Below are positions 13,193 to 24,306 of a stretch of DNA of 64,000 nt, one piece after another. Origin of the DNA: Sistotremastrum niveocremeum HHB9708. Lineage: Eukaryota; Basidiomycota; Agaricomycetes; Sistotremastrales; Sistotremastraceae. The stretch spans positions 434,940 through 498,939 of the forward strand of contig KV419400.1 of NCBI GenBank assembly GCA_001630475.1. Reading direction: 5' to 3'. Each line of letters begins with the position of its first letter. Position 1 is the stretch's first letter. The position numbers and the translations under genes were made by a program. Under the pieces are notes generated by a model. The model saw nothing but the letters and a program-made list of their open reading frames with translations. It ran no database searches and was not told the DNA's origin.

Positions 13193-15874
13193 ATGAGATG
13201 GAGCGCCGTCAGCGGCCTCAAGCAGACCTTAACTCTTGCGTCTCTGATGTCCACTGCTCCTGCCAAATTCATAGAGGGCTCGAGCTCAGGTTTAGGCCCC
13301 TACCTAACACGCAAGCGGAGACGATGTCGGGAAGGAGATAGCATATTTGCTTCTGGACATGCTATGTGTGGCCCTACCCGATTCTACTCCAGCTCAACTG
13401 CTACAACCCAACCTGAATCTGAACCCCATCCCCAACCACGAATCCACAAGCATCATGCAGACTCGAATCATCCCCCCACATCAGAACTGCATATTCCTGC
13501 CGTTCCGAGCGAATCTTTAGAAAAGTTGCATGATGCTCTTTCTAAACCCATTCAACGGCACAAGGCGGCCTCCCTCCTAGGAGATCTCACGTCACTCTTC
13601 AAATCTGGAAGCTACATTTTCCCTGCTTCAAAGGCACAATCTCTCGCGGAGTCCTTTGCGAGGTCTTCATTCCCCGAAGGAGCACGTCAGATTCTCTTGT
13701 ACGCGTTCACAATGGGCACCCGATTCCGTCAGTTCTGTTACGAGAATGTTGTCCATCAGTTGGCAGCCTCTGGTGCTTGGCGCCACATCCCGCCCTTGGT
13801 CACTTTGGCCCGACAACAAAGTCTTCGCACGACCGTGCGGCTGCTCAATTGGCGCATACGTGCTTTAATTGAAAGCAGACGCTTCTCGCTTCTGCATGAT
13901 ACACTAGAAGATTTTGAGCAGGAGAACCTGAGGCCCAATCGACGGACATACCATATGCTCGTCCAAGGCCATTTGCTCAACCATGACGTCGAGCATGCGC
14001 GACAGTGCCTTGATTGGATGATCAATGCCGGCTTTCCCATCACGTCGGAGACTCACGCTGCCATCCTCAGGACATACAAGAAATTAGGACCGGACGTTGA
14101 TGTCGAAAGCTCCGCCTATCTTGCATTGCGGGGTGTTGGCGATAGTACGGACGTGTCCATCCTAAATGGGTTGTTGGAATCTCGCATGGCCGCCGACGAT
14201 TTCACAGGCGTGGTCAAGTTTCTTGCCATGTTTGACTTCTCGTCTTCGCCATCGGAAGGAACGTCTTCCCAGATCGACGAATGGTCAAGTGAATTTTTGT
14301 GGCCCGAAGGAGCAACCACCGCTAAGGTGGATGGTGCCTTTCCCAAAGCACAGCCGAATATTTTCACTTTTCGGGCCATCATGAACTATCACGCTGCTCG
14401 TAATGAGTTTTCCCGATGCATCGCTGCCTACAATCGAATGGTGCAGTCTGGCATCACACCGGATGAAACAATTGCGGCCGTTCTGATCCACGCCTACGGT
14501 AGCATTGGAGATCTCAACAGGTCTATATTCGTGGTCTCTGTTATGTGCTGCGAGGTACCTGAATGTCGGCTACTTTTCGAACGTCTGGCCGAAGAAGTGC
14601 TCCACAATGCCGATGAGATCACGACGGCCTTTGGGAACCTACGACCATCTCCCATGGTTTTCAATGTATTGTTTCAAGAGCTTCTTGACCGCCGCGGGTT
14701 GAGAGGGCTGCATATTCTTTTCAACATCATGGATCTCATGGGAGTTACTCCCGATGAGAGAACACTGAACATTCTTGTGAGCTATGTCCGCGGTGCTCGC
14801 ATTTTGAGCACGCCGGACATGGTCACTCTCATCAAACGTTTGTCAAAGTACCACGATCTTCGTCCAACGATTGAGAACTTGAACTCTGTCCTGGCTTCTG
14901 TTGTACAACAACAATCGGAGCCCAAACGAATACGTGGGTGGCAGCGCCATCAGGGTCTCGTGAGGAAACACAAACAGGCTGTGTCTTCGTCATGGTCTTC
15001 AAAACCCACTAATATTCCCGAGGCACATTCCGACACATCCAATATCACTAATGATTCATTCTCGACTGTTCCCAGACATCTGGAGAGCTTATTGGATCAG
15101 CTGCAGACAGATGGGCTGAAGAGCAGCCCTGCAACGCTAGCTATCCACATTCGATATTTCGCAGTTGTCAAGCGAGATATGGACGCAGCACTGGGAGCTT
15201 TTCAAAACCTTTTGGAGAGAGGTTTCCAGCCTAACGCGTATCATTATGCGGCCCTGATGGAGGGTTACGCTTTGCAGGGAGATATGACGTCTGCCGAACA
15301 GACCATGCAGGAAGCTAGAACGGCAGGCGTGAAACCCAATCCTGTTTTGTTTACAATTCTGATTGCAGGCCACGCACGACGAGGAAACCCCGATCTTGCT
15401 TCCTACCATTTCTCTCAGATGAGGCGAGCTGGTTTGCAACCAGACATAGCAAGCATTGATGCGCTCGTCAGCTCTCTTTACATCTCCAAGCAGTATCGCA
15501 AAGGCAAAGAGATGCTGATGAACTTGTGGCCTCTTGTTGCGCCATTTCCAGTTCATCTCCAGCAGGCGACTTTTCTGACACTCGTGAGAGAATGGCGTCT
15601 CCTCCGTCAGTCCAAGGTCCCACGATCACAGCCCAGGGGCCGAATGTTCTCTAACAAGATTGACGGACCGCGAACTCGGAGTATGATTAGGAAGATGGGA
15701 AAGCTCGCACGAGCTTGGCGGGATCCGGCGGTTCGGTTGGGTACAATGCCTCCGGTATCAAAGCGACACAGTACTGGTACCGTTGAGTGGAAGGTTTCGG
15801 GGGCCGATGGTGGGGATGTTTCAGTCAAAAAAAGTACAACGACTTGTAATGTTAATGAGCATGTTTCACATTGA
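13193..15874 (+). CDS. Pentatricopeptide-repeat (PPR) protein, mitochondrial, single exon
   Basis: An uninterrupted 893-codon frame, unusual among intron-rich neighbours. The N-terminus (MRWSAVSGLKQTLTLASL) and the following basic, Ser-rich stretch look like a mitochondrial presequence. Degenerate 35-residue PPR units recur: RPNRRTYHMLVQGHLLNHDV, QPNIFTFRAIMNYHAARNEF, TPDETIAAVLIHAYGSIGDL, TPDERTLNILVSYV, QPNAYHYAALMEGYALQGDM, KPNPVLFTILIAGHARRGNP and QPDIASIDALVSSLY. Such proteins bind organellar RNA and control its processing or translation. The RNA target cannot be told. The C-terminal 90 residues are basic and lack repeats. ATG at 13193 is the first in frame; 13247 is an alternative. Confidence 0.93.
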   Translation: MRWSAVSGLKQTLTLASLMSTAPAKFIEGSSSGLGPYLTRKRRRCREGDSIFASGHAMCGPTRFYSSSTATTQPESEPHPQPRIHKHHADSNHPPTSELHIPAVPSESLEKLHDALSKPIQRHKAASLLGDLTSLFKSGSYIFPASKAQSLAESFARSSFPEGARQILLYAFTMGTRFRQFCYENVVHQLAASGAWRHIPPLVTLARQQSLRTTVRLLNWRIRALIESRRFSLLHDTLEDFEQENLRPNRRTYHMLVQGHLLNHDVEHARQCLDWMINAGFPITSETHAAILRTYKKLGPDVDVESSAYLALRGVGDSTDVSILNGLLESRMAADDFTGVVKFLAMFDFSSSPSEGTSSQIDEWSSEFLWPEGATTAKVDGAFPKAQPNIFTFRAIMNYHAARNEFSRCIAAYNRMVQSGITPDETIAAVLIHAYGSIGDLNRSIFVVSVMCCEVPECRLLFERLAEEVLHNADEITTAFGNLRPSPMVFNVLFQELLDRRGLRGLHILFNIMDLMGVTPDERTLNILVSYVRGARILSTPDMVTLIKRLSKYHDLRPTIENLNSVLASVVQQQSEPKRIRGWQRHQGLVRKHKQAVSSSWSSKPTNIPEAHSDTSNITNDSFSTVPRHLESLLDQLQTDGLKSSPATLAIHIRYFAVVKRDMDAALGAFQNLLERGFQPNAYHYAALMEGYALQGDMTSAEQTMQEARTAGVKPNPVLFTILIAGHARRGNPDLASYHFSQMRRAGLQPDIASIDALVSSLYISKQYRKGKEMLMNLWPLVAPFPVHLQQATFLTLVREWRLLRQSKVPRSQPRGRMFSNKIDGPRTRSMIRKMGKLARAWRDPAVRLGTMPPVSKRHSTGTVEWKVSGADGGDVSVKKSTTTCNVNEHVSH

Positions 15875-17795
15875 TTTATTACCTCCACAAACGGCTATGC
15901 TACACAGGCGGACATCCCGAAAAAAGATAAGCGTATCTTTAGGGAACCTATACGGATAGCATAGAAAACATAAAATTTTCGCACAGAAGTAACCGATTTG
16001 TTAATGGGGACGCGCAAAGCCGCTAACGAATTTGTGACCATTACATAAGCTTTTCTCCCCTCGCGTCGTGGCAAATCCGCGCGACCTCGATCTATACACT
16101 TTTGACCCCTCCACACTAAATGTTAAATTTATCGAAAATTGGAGAGAGTCCTTGAGATCTCTTGTGTGACAATGGTGGAAAAATAAATGTCTATAAACCT
16201 CGGGGATGTGCCATTCTATAGGATCACAGCGCGGGAACTGTATTAGATAAGCGACTTTTCGCCCTCAAAATGGCTGCACGAGAACAGGGCAGGCACCACG
16301 AATTCCGGTGCGGTCAGCTCTCAGAACGGACAAATGATGGGATTGAAACAATCTGTTCAGAATGCTTTTCCATTATCGGCCATAATTCACGCGTTACGTG
16401 CAAGAATTCGATGATCGAGGACCCATTTTACAAATCGGTTCTGAACATCCTTTTTGTAGACCGGAAAAACCCCGATTTAGTTCAAAATTTGGGCCAATAT
16501 TGTGGGCGTTCGACCTGCGCAATGTCCGTGCCACAGATTTTGCACTTTCCCGCCAAACGACGCGTCACGTCGGAGTTGAAATTTTGGCGCGTCGTTGCTG
16601 GTCCCCATTGTTAACGCAAAAGGCTACATTTCGCGTACTTTAAATCAGATAAATTCAGAATAAATCCAGTTTAATGCACTCGAACGCTGTTCTGCAGCTC
16701 GCTTCTCGCACAGAATTCCTTTTTCGGTTCTCACAACAGCAGAAGAAATTTTAATAATAAATATGATTGCCCGGTACCCCACGCGATACAAGCTATCGTC
16801 CTATACATCTGCTTGGATCTCTACCGACTGCCCACCCCCTGAAGACAGTGGACTGGATCACCATATGAATTCTGTACATCTCGAGTTCCCCTCCACAACT
16901 ACCACTCCCCACACAATCTCAAACTCGGGATATCATCGCTCCGAATCCAGGCTCTCAGCCAGCTTCCACAATCTGATCCATTCTTGCGAAGTCATGGTAT
17001 GTGGTAGTCTTGAAACGAGGTCCGCCGTGAGTTTGTCGTGACAGGCAAAGCTACCTCACTGGATCGCGTAGACAACAGCAGCCGGACGGATACGGGCGAA
17101 GTACTAAAAGTTGGACGAGAGTCACAAGATGATTGGGATAGAAAACACAGGGACCAGAAGAAGCATGGGAGGTCTCGAGATCAGATCACAAAAGCTGAGC
17201 CACGCCAGAACCAGATAGTGTTTGAACGACTCAGAACCGACACGTTTTGCCTTGCATTTGCGCGAGAACAGAGACACGAGTTATTGAGGTCGAGTGCGAG
17301 AAACTTCGAACGGATACAGATAACACTGAAGAACGGTTCCGGGAGCTTCGACGAGAGGCGACGCTCATGGAGGTGGTGGGGGCGCAATGCGTGAGGGGAA
17401 GATGGGGGTTTGAGACAAGAAAACTTTCAGGCTCCGACCAGCAGTTGGTTTCGGGTTAAGACTTGCATAAGTGGTTTTACTTTGCGAGAAATGCGATTTG
17501 TGATAGATAAAAAATTTCTAGTAATGATAACCTCGCTTAGCTACCCTTTAGGCCGGTTTGAAAAGAGTGATGGCTCCGAGACCCTGAATTACGAGGATCT
17601 CAAATCGGAAAAATGACTTTTGCTCAAACAAAGATCTTGAAATGCACTTCACGCGTTTCTTTTCCTGGGATGTCTGGCCGTGTATAATTCCTCCGCATTG
17701 TATATTTCTCGCGAATAATTTATGACCCCAGTTCCTTATTTGAAGATATAGTTAGCGTGATTTACGATGCTGTAAAGTTAAGATAATTGTTTGTT
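15875..17795. other. Long intergenic region with weak open frames
   Basis: Nearly 2 kb between PPR and HapX genes. An unspliced 114-codon frame (16270-16614) starts in a reasonable context but has no recognised motif. At 16763-17040 a frame could splice at a GT-AG pair (16997-17044), yet the join reaches a stop within nine codons. At 17247-17459 a charged, coiled-coil-like stretch (VIEVECEKLRTDTDNTEERF) is open. These may be pieces of an unannotated or decayed gene or chance frames. The 15.9-16.7 kb part is AT-rich with several ACGCGT-like motifs. No transposon ends were found. Confidence 0.4.
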
Positions 17796-19648
17796 TCACG
17801 ACGAGGGTGTGAAGCGAACATCTAAAAGTCGGAGAGCGTCCCGGACGCCGTCTGCCTGAACTTCAAGCAGACGAGCGCGACCACATCGCAACAGAACGTC
17901 CTGAGGTACCAAAGAAAGAGCTCCACCCCCATCAGCATAAGCTGCGGCTGCCTGCCGCTCACGATAGCGAGCGTGAGGGTCTGTGAGAATAATGGATTGT
18001 TGATCCCCGCCACCTGCATCATTTTCCGCTTTCGGTATGTGTTTTGACAGCTTGGCGTCAAGTTGAGATTGCGCGGCGGGCGTGGGAGATGGAGAAAGTG
18101 TGACTCTGGGTCCCTGGCAAGCCGATCGCCTCGCCACCACTTCCGCCAAAAGGCGAAGGTCGGCAAAGCCGACATTAGGGTGGGCTTTCAATTGTCTCCA
18201 TGCCTCCGCGCGTGGAATAGTCTCTGACGATGAGGTAGCTGGTGCACCCTGCCCCGGAGCCGGAGAGAGCGCCAGGGTGCCATCACTGTTGATCGGAGTG
18301 GGTGACCTCGAATGAGCCGCAGAGACTGCGGCTGAACAAGGTGAACCGGAGCCATTCGCCGCGTTTGGGCAAGTAGGACAGGGATTATTTGAGCAGACTG
18401 CATCGCCTAACGCGGCGCAGAAGGCTTTACCAAAAGGGTCATCTGCGCATGCCGCACAGTTTGAAGGGTCGCCAGAACATTGGGGAGCGCTATCCGCAGG
18501 AGGAGAAACGTAGAATACAGGTCGCGCAGGCGTGGTACGCGCATTGAGGCGACGGAGAGGGACCGGGGGTTGGAATGCTGGTAGATTATCCAGAATCGAT
18601 GGGGCGGCTGATCTTCCAGCCGTGTCGCTTGCTCCGAGTACAGAGGAAGTGTTGTTGGAAGCTGAAAAAAGCTCCCGTAGTTGGTCAGCGGCGTCGGGCC
18701 TGCTAGAAGGTGGCAGATTCTGCTCCTGACCGGCTATACCTGCCGCTGCTCGCTGCATTACCAAGTCGCGGCAAACGCAAGGCGTATTGTCTGTACAGAG
18801 GCCGCAAGGAACGATGCTGTCCAGAGCTGGATTGGAATCAAAATTGGTAGCTTTCGCGACTTGTTGCCGTTGAAAACCAGACATCGGAGTCATGTACTGG
18901 TTTGCGGGCTGATAGCTGAAGGGGGAGAATCCAGGATGAACGGAGGAGTTGAGAGAATCAGTGGATTCTGGGGACGAGGCAAGGGGGGATGGCGAGGCAG
19001 CGAAAGTGAGAGCCGAATGAGGGGCGGAAGTAGAACCAGAAAACATCGTAGGAGTAGGAGGATCGATAGTCTTTGGTCGCTTGCGAGCAGGATTGTCTGG
19101 AACAATGAGTGGAATTTCGGAGCCCTCGTCGCGAACGCGTTTCTTGTCGTCGGAGAGAGGACGAGAGCGCATTTTCTCGAGCTCTTCCTTTAGCTGTTGA
19201 TTCTCCTTCTTCAGATTCTCGTTCTCTTCCTTCAGCTTCTTAGCAACCGCCTGGAGCGCTACATTGCGCTCTATTTCGCCCTGCTCAAACAGCTGAACTC
19301 GAGCCTGAAGGTCGGCGAGCTGAGACTGCTTTCGCTCGCGAAATGCGCGTTGCGCAGCCCTAAAAGACAGCTGAGTTTCGTAGATCGCGAGCAGAAAAAA
19401 GCGGGGATCTGACCTGTTTTGAACGCGACGACCCTTACCATCAACGTGAGTTTCTTCAACGACAGGCGCAGACTCGGCCTTTGGCTTTCTTCCAGGTTTC
19501 GGCTTGGCAGGGATGACCCATTCCTTTGAAGCTGCAAAAATAGATGAGCGCGAGTCAGGGTGAGAAGGACGGTGAGCAGACCGGTAGCCCAGAGGGTTGA
19601 GGACGAGGAGACTGCTGCGGGCGATAAAGAACTGGACACGCAGCTCAT
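17796..19648 (-). CDS. hapX: HapX-type bZIP transcription factor (iron regulation)
   Basis: Three exons (19648-19582, 19531-19414, 19359-17796) give 582 residues. Residues 24-40 (SKEWVIPAKPKPGRKPK) are the Hap4-like motif that binds the CCAAT-binding complex. Residues 61-72 (NRAAQRAFRERK) are a fungal bZIP basic region, followed by a leucine-zipper and coiled coil rich in Glu and Lys up to about residue 125. Two cysteine-rich regions follow: CGLCTDNTPCVC at about 247-258 and a cluster of Cys at about 356-392 including CSNNPCPTC. This combination defines HapX, which in other fungi represses iron-consuming pathways in starvation and activates iron detoxification in excess. Iron sensing through the Cys-rich regions is known for the family. 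The bZIP Arg codon is split across intron 2. Confidence 0.95.
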
Positions 19649-19767
19649 CGTTTGGGTCTGGAGTCGAGGAGACTGGGGAGTGGGAGAACGGGGGCAGCGT
19701 GCGAGAGTCTTCGGAAACTCTTGGCCTGAGTTTTTATTTCACACTCTCTGTCGGCGACGACGAGCAG

Positions 19768-19840
19768 CTTATAAGACCCGGAGCCCACGAGTGAAGTACG
19801 GTGAGAAGAAATCGCGGGTGAGAATCAAATCTTATCTTTG
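19768..19840 (-). promoter_or_regulatory. Possible hapX promoter elements (TATA-like and GATA site)
   Basis: On the minus strand a TTATAAG motif lies about 120 nt before the hapX start, and a GATAAG site lies about 185 nt before it. In other fungi GATA-type iron repressors bind HGATAR sites in hapX promoters. A single GATA site is common by chance, so this is only suggestive. The region is squeezed between hapX and the eIF3b stop codon 235 bp away. Confidence 0.25.
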
Positions 19841-19883
19841 ACTCCCCATATATCTACCCCTGCACAAACAAGACCAAATACGT

Positions 19884-22686
19884 CTACTCGACCACCTCCT
19901 CCTCAATCTGCTCAATGATCTCATCAACCCACTCCTGGACTTCTTCCTTCTCCTCCTTCTCCTCCTCGTCCTGCTTCCCAAGCCGGGCCCGCTCCTCCGC
20001 AAGCTCTTCCCGACACCGTGCTCGCCATGCGTTCCATTCGTCCACCAGCCGTCTGCGATGCGCAATCAGCTCCGCGCTCACGTTCGACTCCTCCGCGGCA
20101 TCCTCTTCTTCGAACGCCCGGCTGTATTCGCGCAAGTTCTTGCGGATCTGGCGTTGCTGTTCCTTGCTCAGCAGCGTACGCGGTCTCGGCCGCCACAAAA
20201 ATTGCTTGAACCGATCTTGTATCACTTTCAGCAGCTCCTGCCCCTTGAAATCCCAGATCGCGTATCCATTTTCGTGCTGCGTGAGAAGATCAGCGGACAT
20301 GAACCCTCAATCTCAGTCAACCGATTAAATTAAGGTGACCTACCGAGTGTCGCCATACACTTGCACTCGTCCCCAAATATCGCCCGCTGGGATCCCACTC
20401 CAAGTCCGTGAGCGCATAATGATCCGCGACACCCAACAACTGGATCCCGCTACCCCATTCTTGTCCGTCTTTGCGTTGTCCGCCGATATCATCGCTATTG
20501 AAGTCCAGGTCCCAGAACTCCAACTCCGACTTGGACGTTGAGCCCATCGTAGCGAGAACAACGTGCCTGCCGCGTGGCGACCATCGGATAGTGTTGCTAG
20601 TTCGGGCAGGTAGCGACTCTGATTAAGTAAAATAGTAGAGATCGAACAAATCAGTTGTAACTCGTATTAATTTAACCTCAACTTTCACTCACTGAGAAGC
20701 TTGAAATTCCTTCCTCTTTCGAGCTGGAAGAAGCTCACGTCCGTCTTAATCGTGATGCCTGGACCGGAGTTCCCAAGATTTGGGTCGTTGCTAGAAACTA
20801 TAGCAAAGCGCTCGCCGCGTGGTTCCCATGAGAAATCGGTTACCGTATCTGTGACGAGGAAAAAACAAACCGATCGTCAGCCCTCGCGACCATAACCAGA
20901 CTAGTTAGAGTCCACATGGAACCAAGTCGCACCTTTGAGCTCGACAACCTCAACAGGGAAGTCTTTTTCCCGTACTCTGAATATTTCCAGATTGCAGAAT
21001 ATTGACTTTTTCGTTTTCGTGTGGCGATCAACTTTGACGCAAAGGAAGTCACCCTGGTTCTGCCAATACAATTTGCACTGCATCCGATGTCAGGAACCTT
21101 TTCATGGATATCGGATACGCGCTTGCGAGAGCAAAGACGCAACACCGGTAACTCGAGCACGTACCTCTGTGACATTGAATAGGTTCTTCGAACGGAGGAT
21201 GCTCCGGCTTGGGAAACTCATTAGAGTGACTCGAGCAGGTTGGTTTGCCACCTCTGGAGTCCAATACGCTAACATGTTTTCCCGCTCAACCTTTTTCGCA
21301 GCGGAACCTTTACCACCGGGTGCATTGGCTTTTGCTTCCTCATCCCGATCCTTGTCGCCCATGGGACACCACTCAAAATCGACGACACCTTCGATTTTGA
21401 CGCTCTTTTTTCCGAGGAGACCCATGCTCGGGAGTTCGTACACGCTAATCTGTTGACCAGGCATGACCCGAGCCACATATTTGTCGTCGGCACTCCACTT
21501 GAGAGCTGGCCACTGCATTTGCTTTCGGCCGCCTTCCGGTCCACCTTGTTCGCTCGGGATCACCGGAAACGTGCGCAGAAGATGCCCGGTCTTGATATCC
21601 CATACCGCCAGGCTATTCCCCTCGTCCTCGGGAGATGGATACATCGGACCTTGTTCTGCGCCTTCTCGTACAACAATAGGGTCATTGGACCATGTGACGA
21701 GATAATTCTCGCATGGAGAGAAGTCGAGCAATTTGACAAAGGGATGGGCAAAACGTTGATAAGGCTCCCATGAAGGGCCGCCCCATAGCCTCACTCCTTG
21801 TCGGTGTATCGTTGCAAGAAGGGTCCCAAGGGGAGAGAACGAGACGTAAAGATCTGTCCAACCCTGTCGATATGCGGTCATGAGCACACGATAGGATCAA
21901 ATAAGGTAAGGCGTAAGTGGACTGACGGGCTTCTCGTAAGCTATCTCGGATTGCGAAGGCTTTCCATGCCAATGAATTGCAACATCTTCGTTGCGATAGG
22001 TTGCGTACTGATCGCGGCCATGAGGATCTGCGAGCCACGAACGCAAATGTTCCTGGAAAACGGAGATGAGACCAGGGTCTCAATATGGTATGGATCCGAA
22101 GTTTCGAGTTTTATTACATACCTTGGGTTTGAACTCTTCAATCTCCGGTTCGACGTAGGTCTCATCCATATTAGCATACTTCTCGATATCAGTAAAGCGG
22201 TTGATGAAGAATTGATGTTTGGCATCGAATTGGAATCCATGCATAGCAGCAATTGCCAGGGTCGCATCCTCCGGCGTGTTGAGCTCTACAAAAAGATAGC
22301 TTGCAAGACAATTAGTAACAATGATAAAGAAGCGAAGCATGAGGAAAATGAGGCGACAGGAGACGTACCCTTTGCTCTTCCCAGTCGCATCATTCCAAGG
22401 CATTGAAATATTCTCCGGCGTGATGGAAACACCCTTTTTCGAAAACTCTTTCGCGATTTTCGTCAGCAGACGCTCCAGTTTGGTTTTGTCGATTATGGGA
22501 ACGCCATCGACCACAATGACGTTCTCGAAGCTTTCGTCGTAGTCGACATGGTACCTATGAAAAGTTTCAACATCATACTTTGCACGGTGAAAAACAAAGT
22601 TGAGCATACTTCTCTTCGATGTCAGTAAAATCGATTTCTTCGTCTCCATTGATTTGAGGTTGGACACCATTAGGAACAGGAGCCAT
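19884..22686 (-). CDS. PRT1: Eukaryotic translation initiation factor 3 subunit B
   Basis: The first exon begins [18 protein letters not shown]. Next comes an RRM with [11 protein letters not shown] as the RNP2 strand and YLFVELN, on the next exon, as RNP1. The linker [19 protein letters not shown] and then the eIF3b beta-propeller follow: [58 protein letters not shown] and [17 protein letters not shown]. The C-terminal helix ends [13 protein letters not shown] and carries the region that binds eIF3i and eIF3g in yeast Prt1. eIF3b is the core scaffold of eIF3 on the 40S ribosome. About nine exons. The split codon at the first intron (GAGAA + G) restores [11 protein letters not shown], fixing the start. 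Confidence 0.96.
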
Positions 22687-24306
22687 TTTTGCGGTAGAGT
22701 CGCTGCGAAGTCGTGGGCTCACAAAACTGTCTAACTCTTCGGCAAATGCCGCGAAACTACATCCACTTGCTGCGAACCCAGGTTGCCCAGCTCAATGTTT
22801 CATTGTCACAACCGCTCCGCTCCTTCAGAGTCATAAACAGGGTAGCACGACAGTTGCTGAAACCTCGAGCGATTTCTTTCATTGGCTGAAGTGTGCTTAT
22901 CGAGTAAACCGCAGGTCTGCGCCAGTTCGTAACGCGTCTGGCAATTCATTGCTCCATTCAAGGCCATGAAAGGCGTCTCAACCCTTTGGTCTTGATATAC
23001 TTGGTAATACTATGCTGCATGGACCAAACTACTGCCGCTATTTCTCCTGAGCTGTGCTGTGTCTTGGCCGAGCCCGACAAAAATCAGCCGACTTGGGCAA
23101 ATTGGAGCACTAGAGATACAAGTTTCGAAATCTCGTCGCGACGTCAAAGCATGCGAGCAAACGATTTCTTCGGCCGTTACCACCAGTCTACGTGTTTGGC
23201 TGCCACCGGAAGCCAGTATTGCCCGTTCCTTGGAAAGCGCAATCTTTGTCACCTTCGAAGACGTCGTAGCTAAGGCCTTTCTCGACATCCCAGCCACTAT
23301 TGTGGCACATGGCAAATCCTAAAGCGACCACGTTGCCCCTGATCTAGGCTCTGTTGAGCTTTTAGACTGCATTCGCATCCTTCGCGTCACACTCGAGCGA
23401 GTGGCTGTGCCGAAGTGGACTGCCTGTCGTAAGGGGGGATCTATAGCGGGCTGGCATTTGCTTACGCCAACTGCACGCTCTGTTTGGACCACAAGTCGAG
23501 CGGTTTCATTGTGTGGTGCACAGAGCTTCAGAGCTTTGTTGCCTAGGACCAAGTGTATGAGACCCCTCGGTATCGCAGTTCCGTTTCAAACATCTAGCAA
23601 ATAAATTGACTTATTTTGATTTTCCTGTGTGAAGTATCTCCATTCATGCGTCAATATATTGAAACAAGGCAGTGTATAGATTCTATGGATTATCACCAGA
23701 TATCGGCGAGTCAAGACTTGACTCAATCGCCACGTGCCGGCTGCCGAATCGGGTCGGGATGCGGGATGTTGGCTGCTTTAGCCAATGAGGGTGCGCTCAC
23801 TCCCACCTTGCTCGATGCATCCACCGCCGTTTTGGAACAACGACGAAGCCGAAAGAGGACGTGTTCATACAGATTCAGTCCAGTTCGCCCTTGAGAACCA
23901 ATGGAAACGATGCTATGACCTATGTTCGCCGGCTTATCCTCAAGTATCTGGAACTCGTCCGTTACTACCTGCTGCGAGACCAGCGGTACAATCATCGCTA
24001 GCCTCTTGATTAGATCGCAGCGCCTCTCCCATCATGGCCCGGCTTTCTTGTGATCACCCGCCTCCGCTTGTGATCCTCTAACGGATCGTAGTCCTTGAGC
24101 GATCTCCGTGAATGCTATTCTTCTGCGGGTCCAGGAAATAATCAGTCATTGCACAGTCAATCCACCTGTCTCCACGGCCCTGAGTCATTCCCGCATTGCC
24201 TTCATTGACTCGGCTAGTGCTGCCTACTCTCCACGTTAGCCATCCGTATAAGATGTGCTATGATGTGTGCTATGGATTATAATTCATTTCTTCCCGCTCC
24301 TCAAAT
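22687..24306. other. Intergenic region, possible decayed gene at 23.0-24.0 kb
   Basis: A plus-strand frame from 23059 to 23604 stays open for about 180 codons except for one stop near 23320. It contains stretches such as LGSVELLDCIRILRVTLERV. The opposite strand is equally open, so the coding strand is unclear. A further plus-strand stretch near 23840-24000 reads AMTYVRRLILKYLELVRYY before a stop. No family was recognised. The remainder carries promoters of eIF3b and of the adenylating enzyme. Confidence 0.3.

Noticed and set aside
16763-17040. Possible first exon of a new gene before HapX
   Set aside because: The only good GT-AG join leads to a stop within nine codons, and no other frame chains on.
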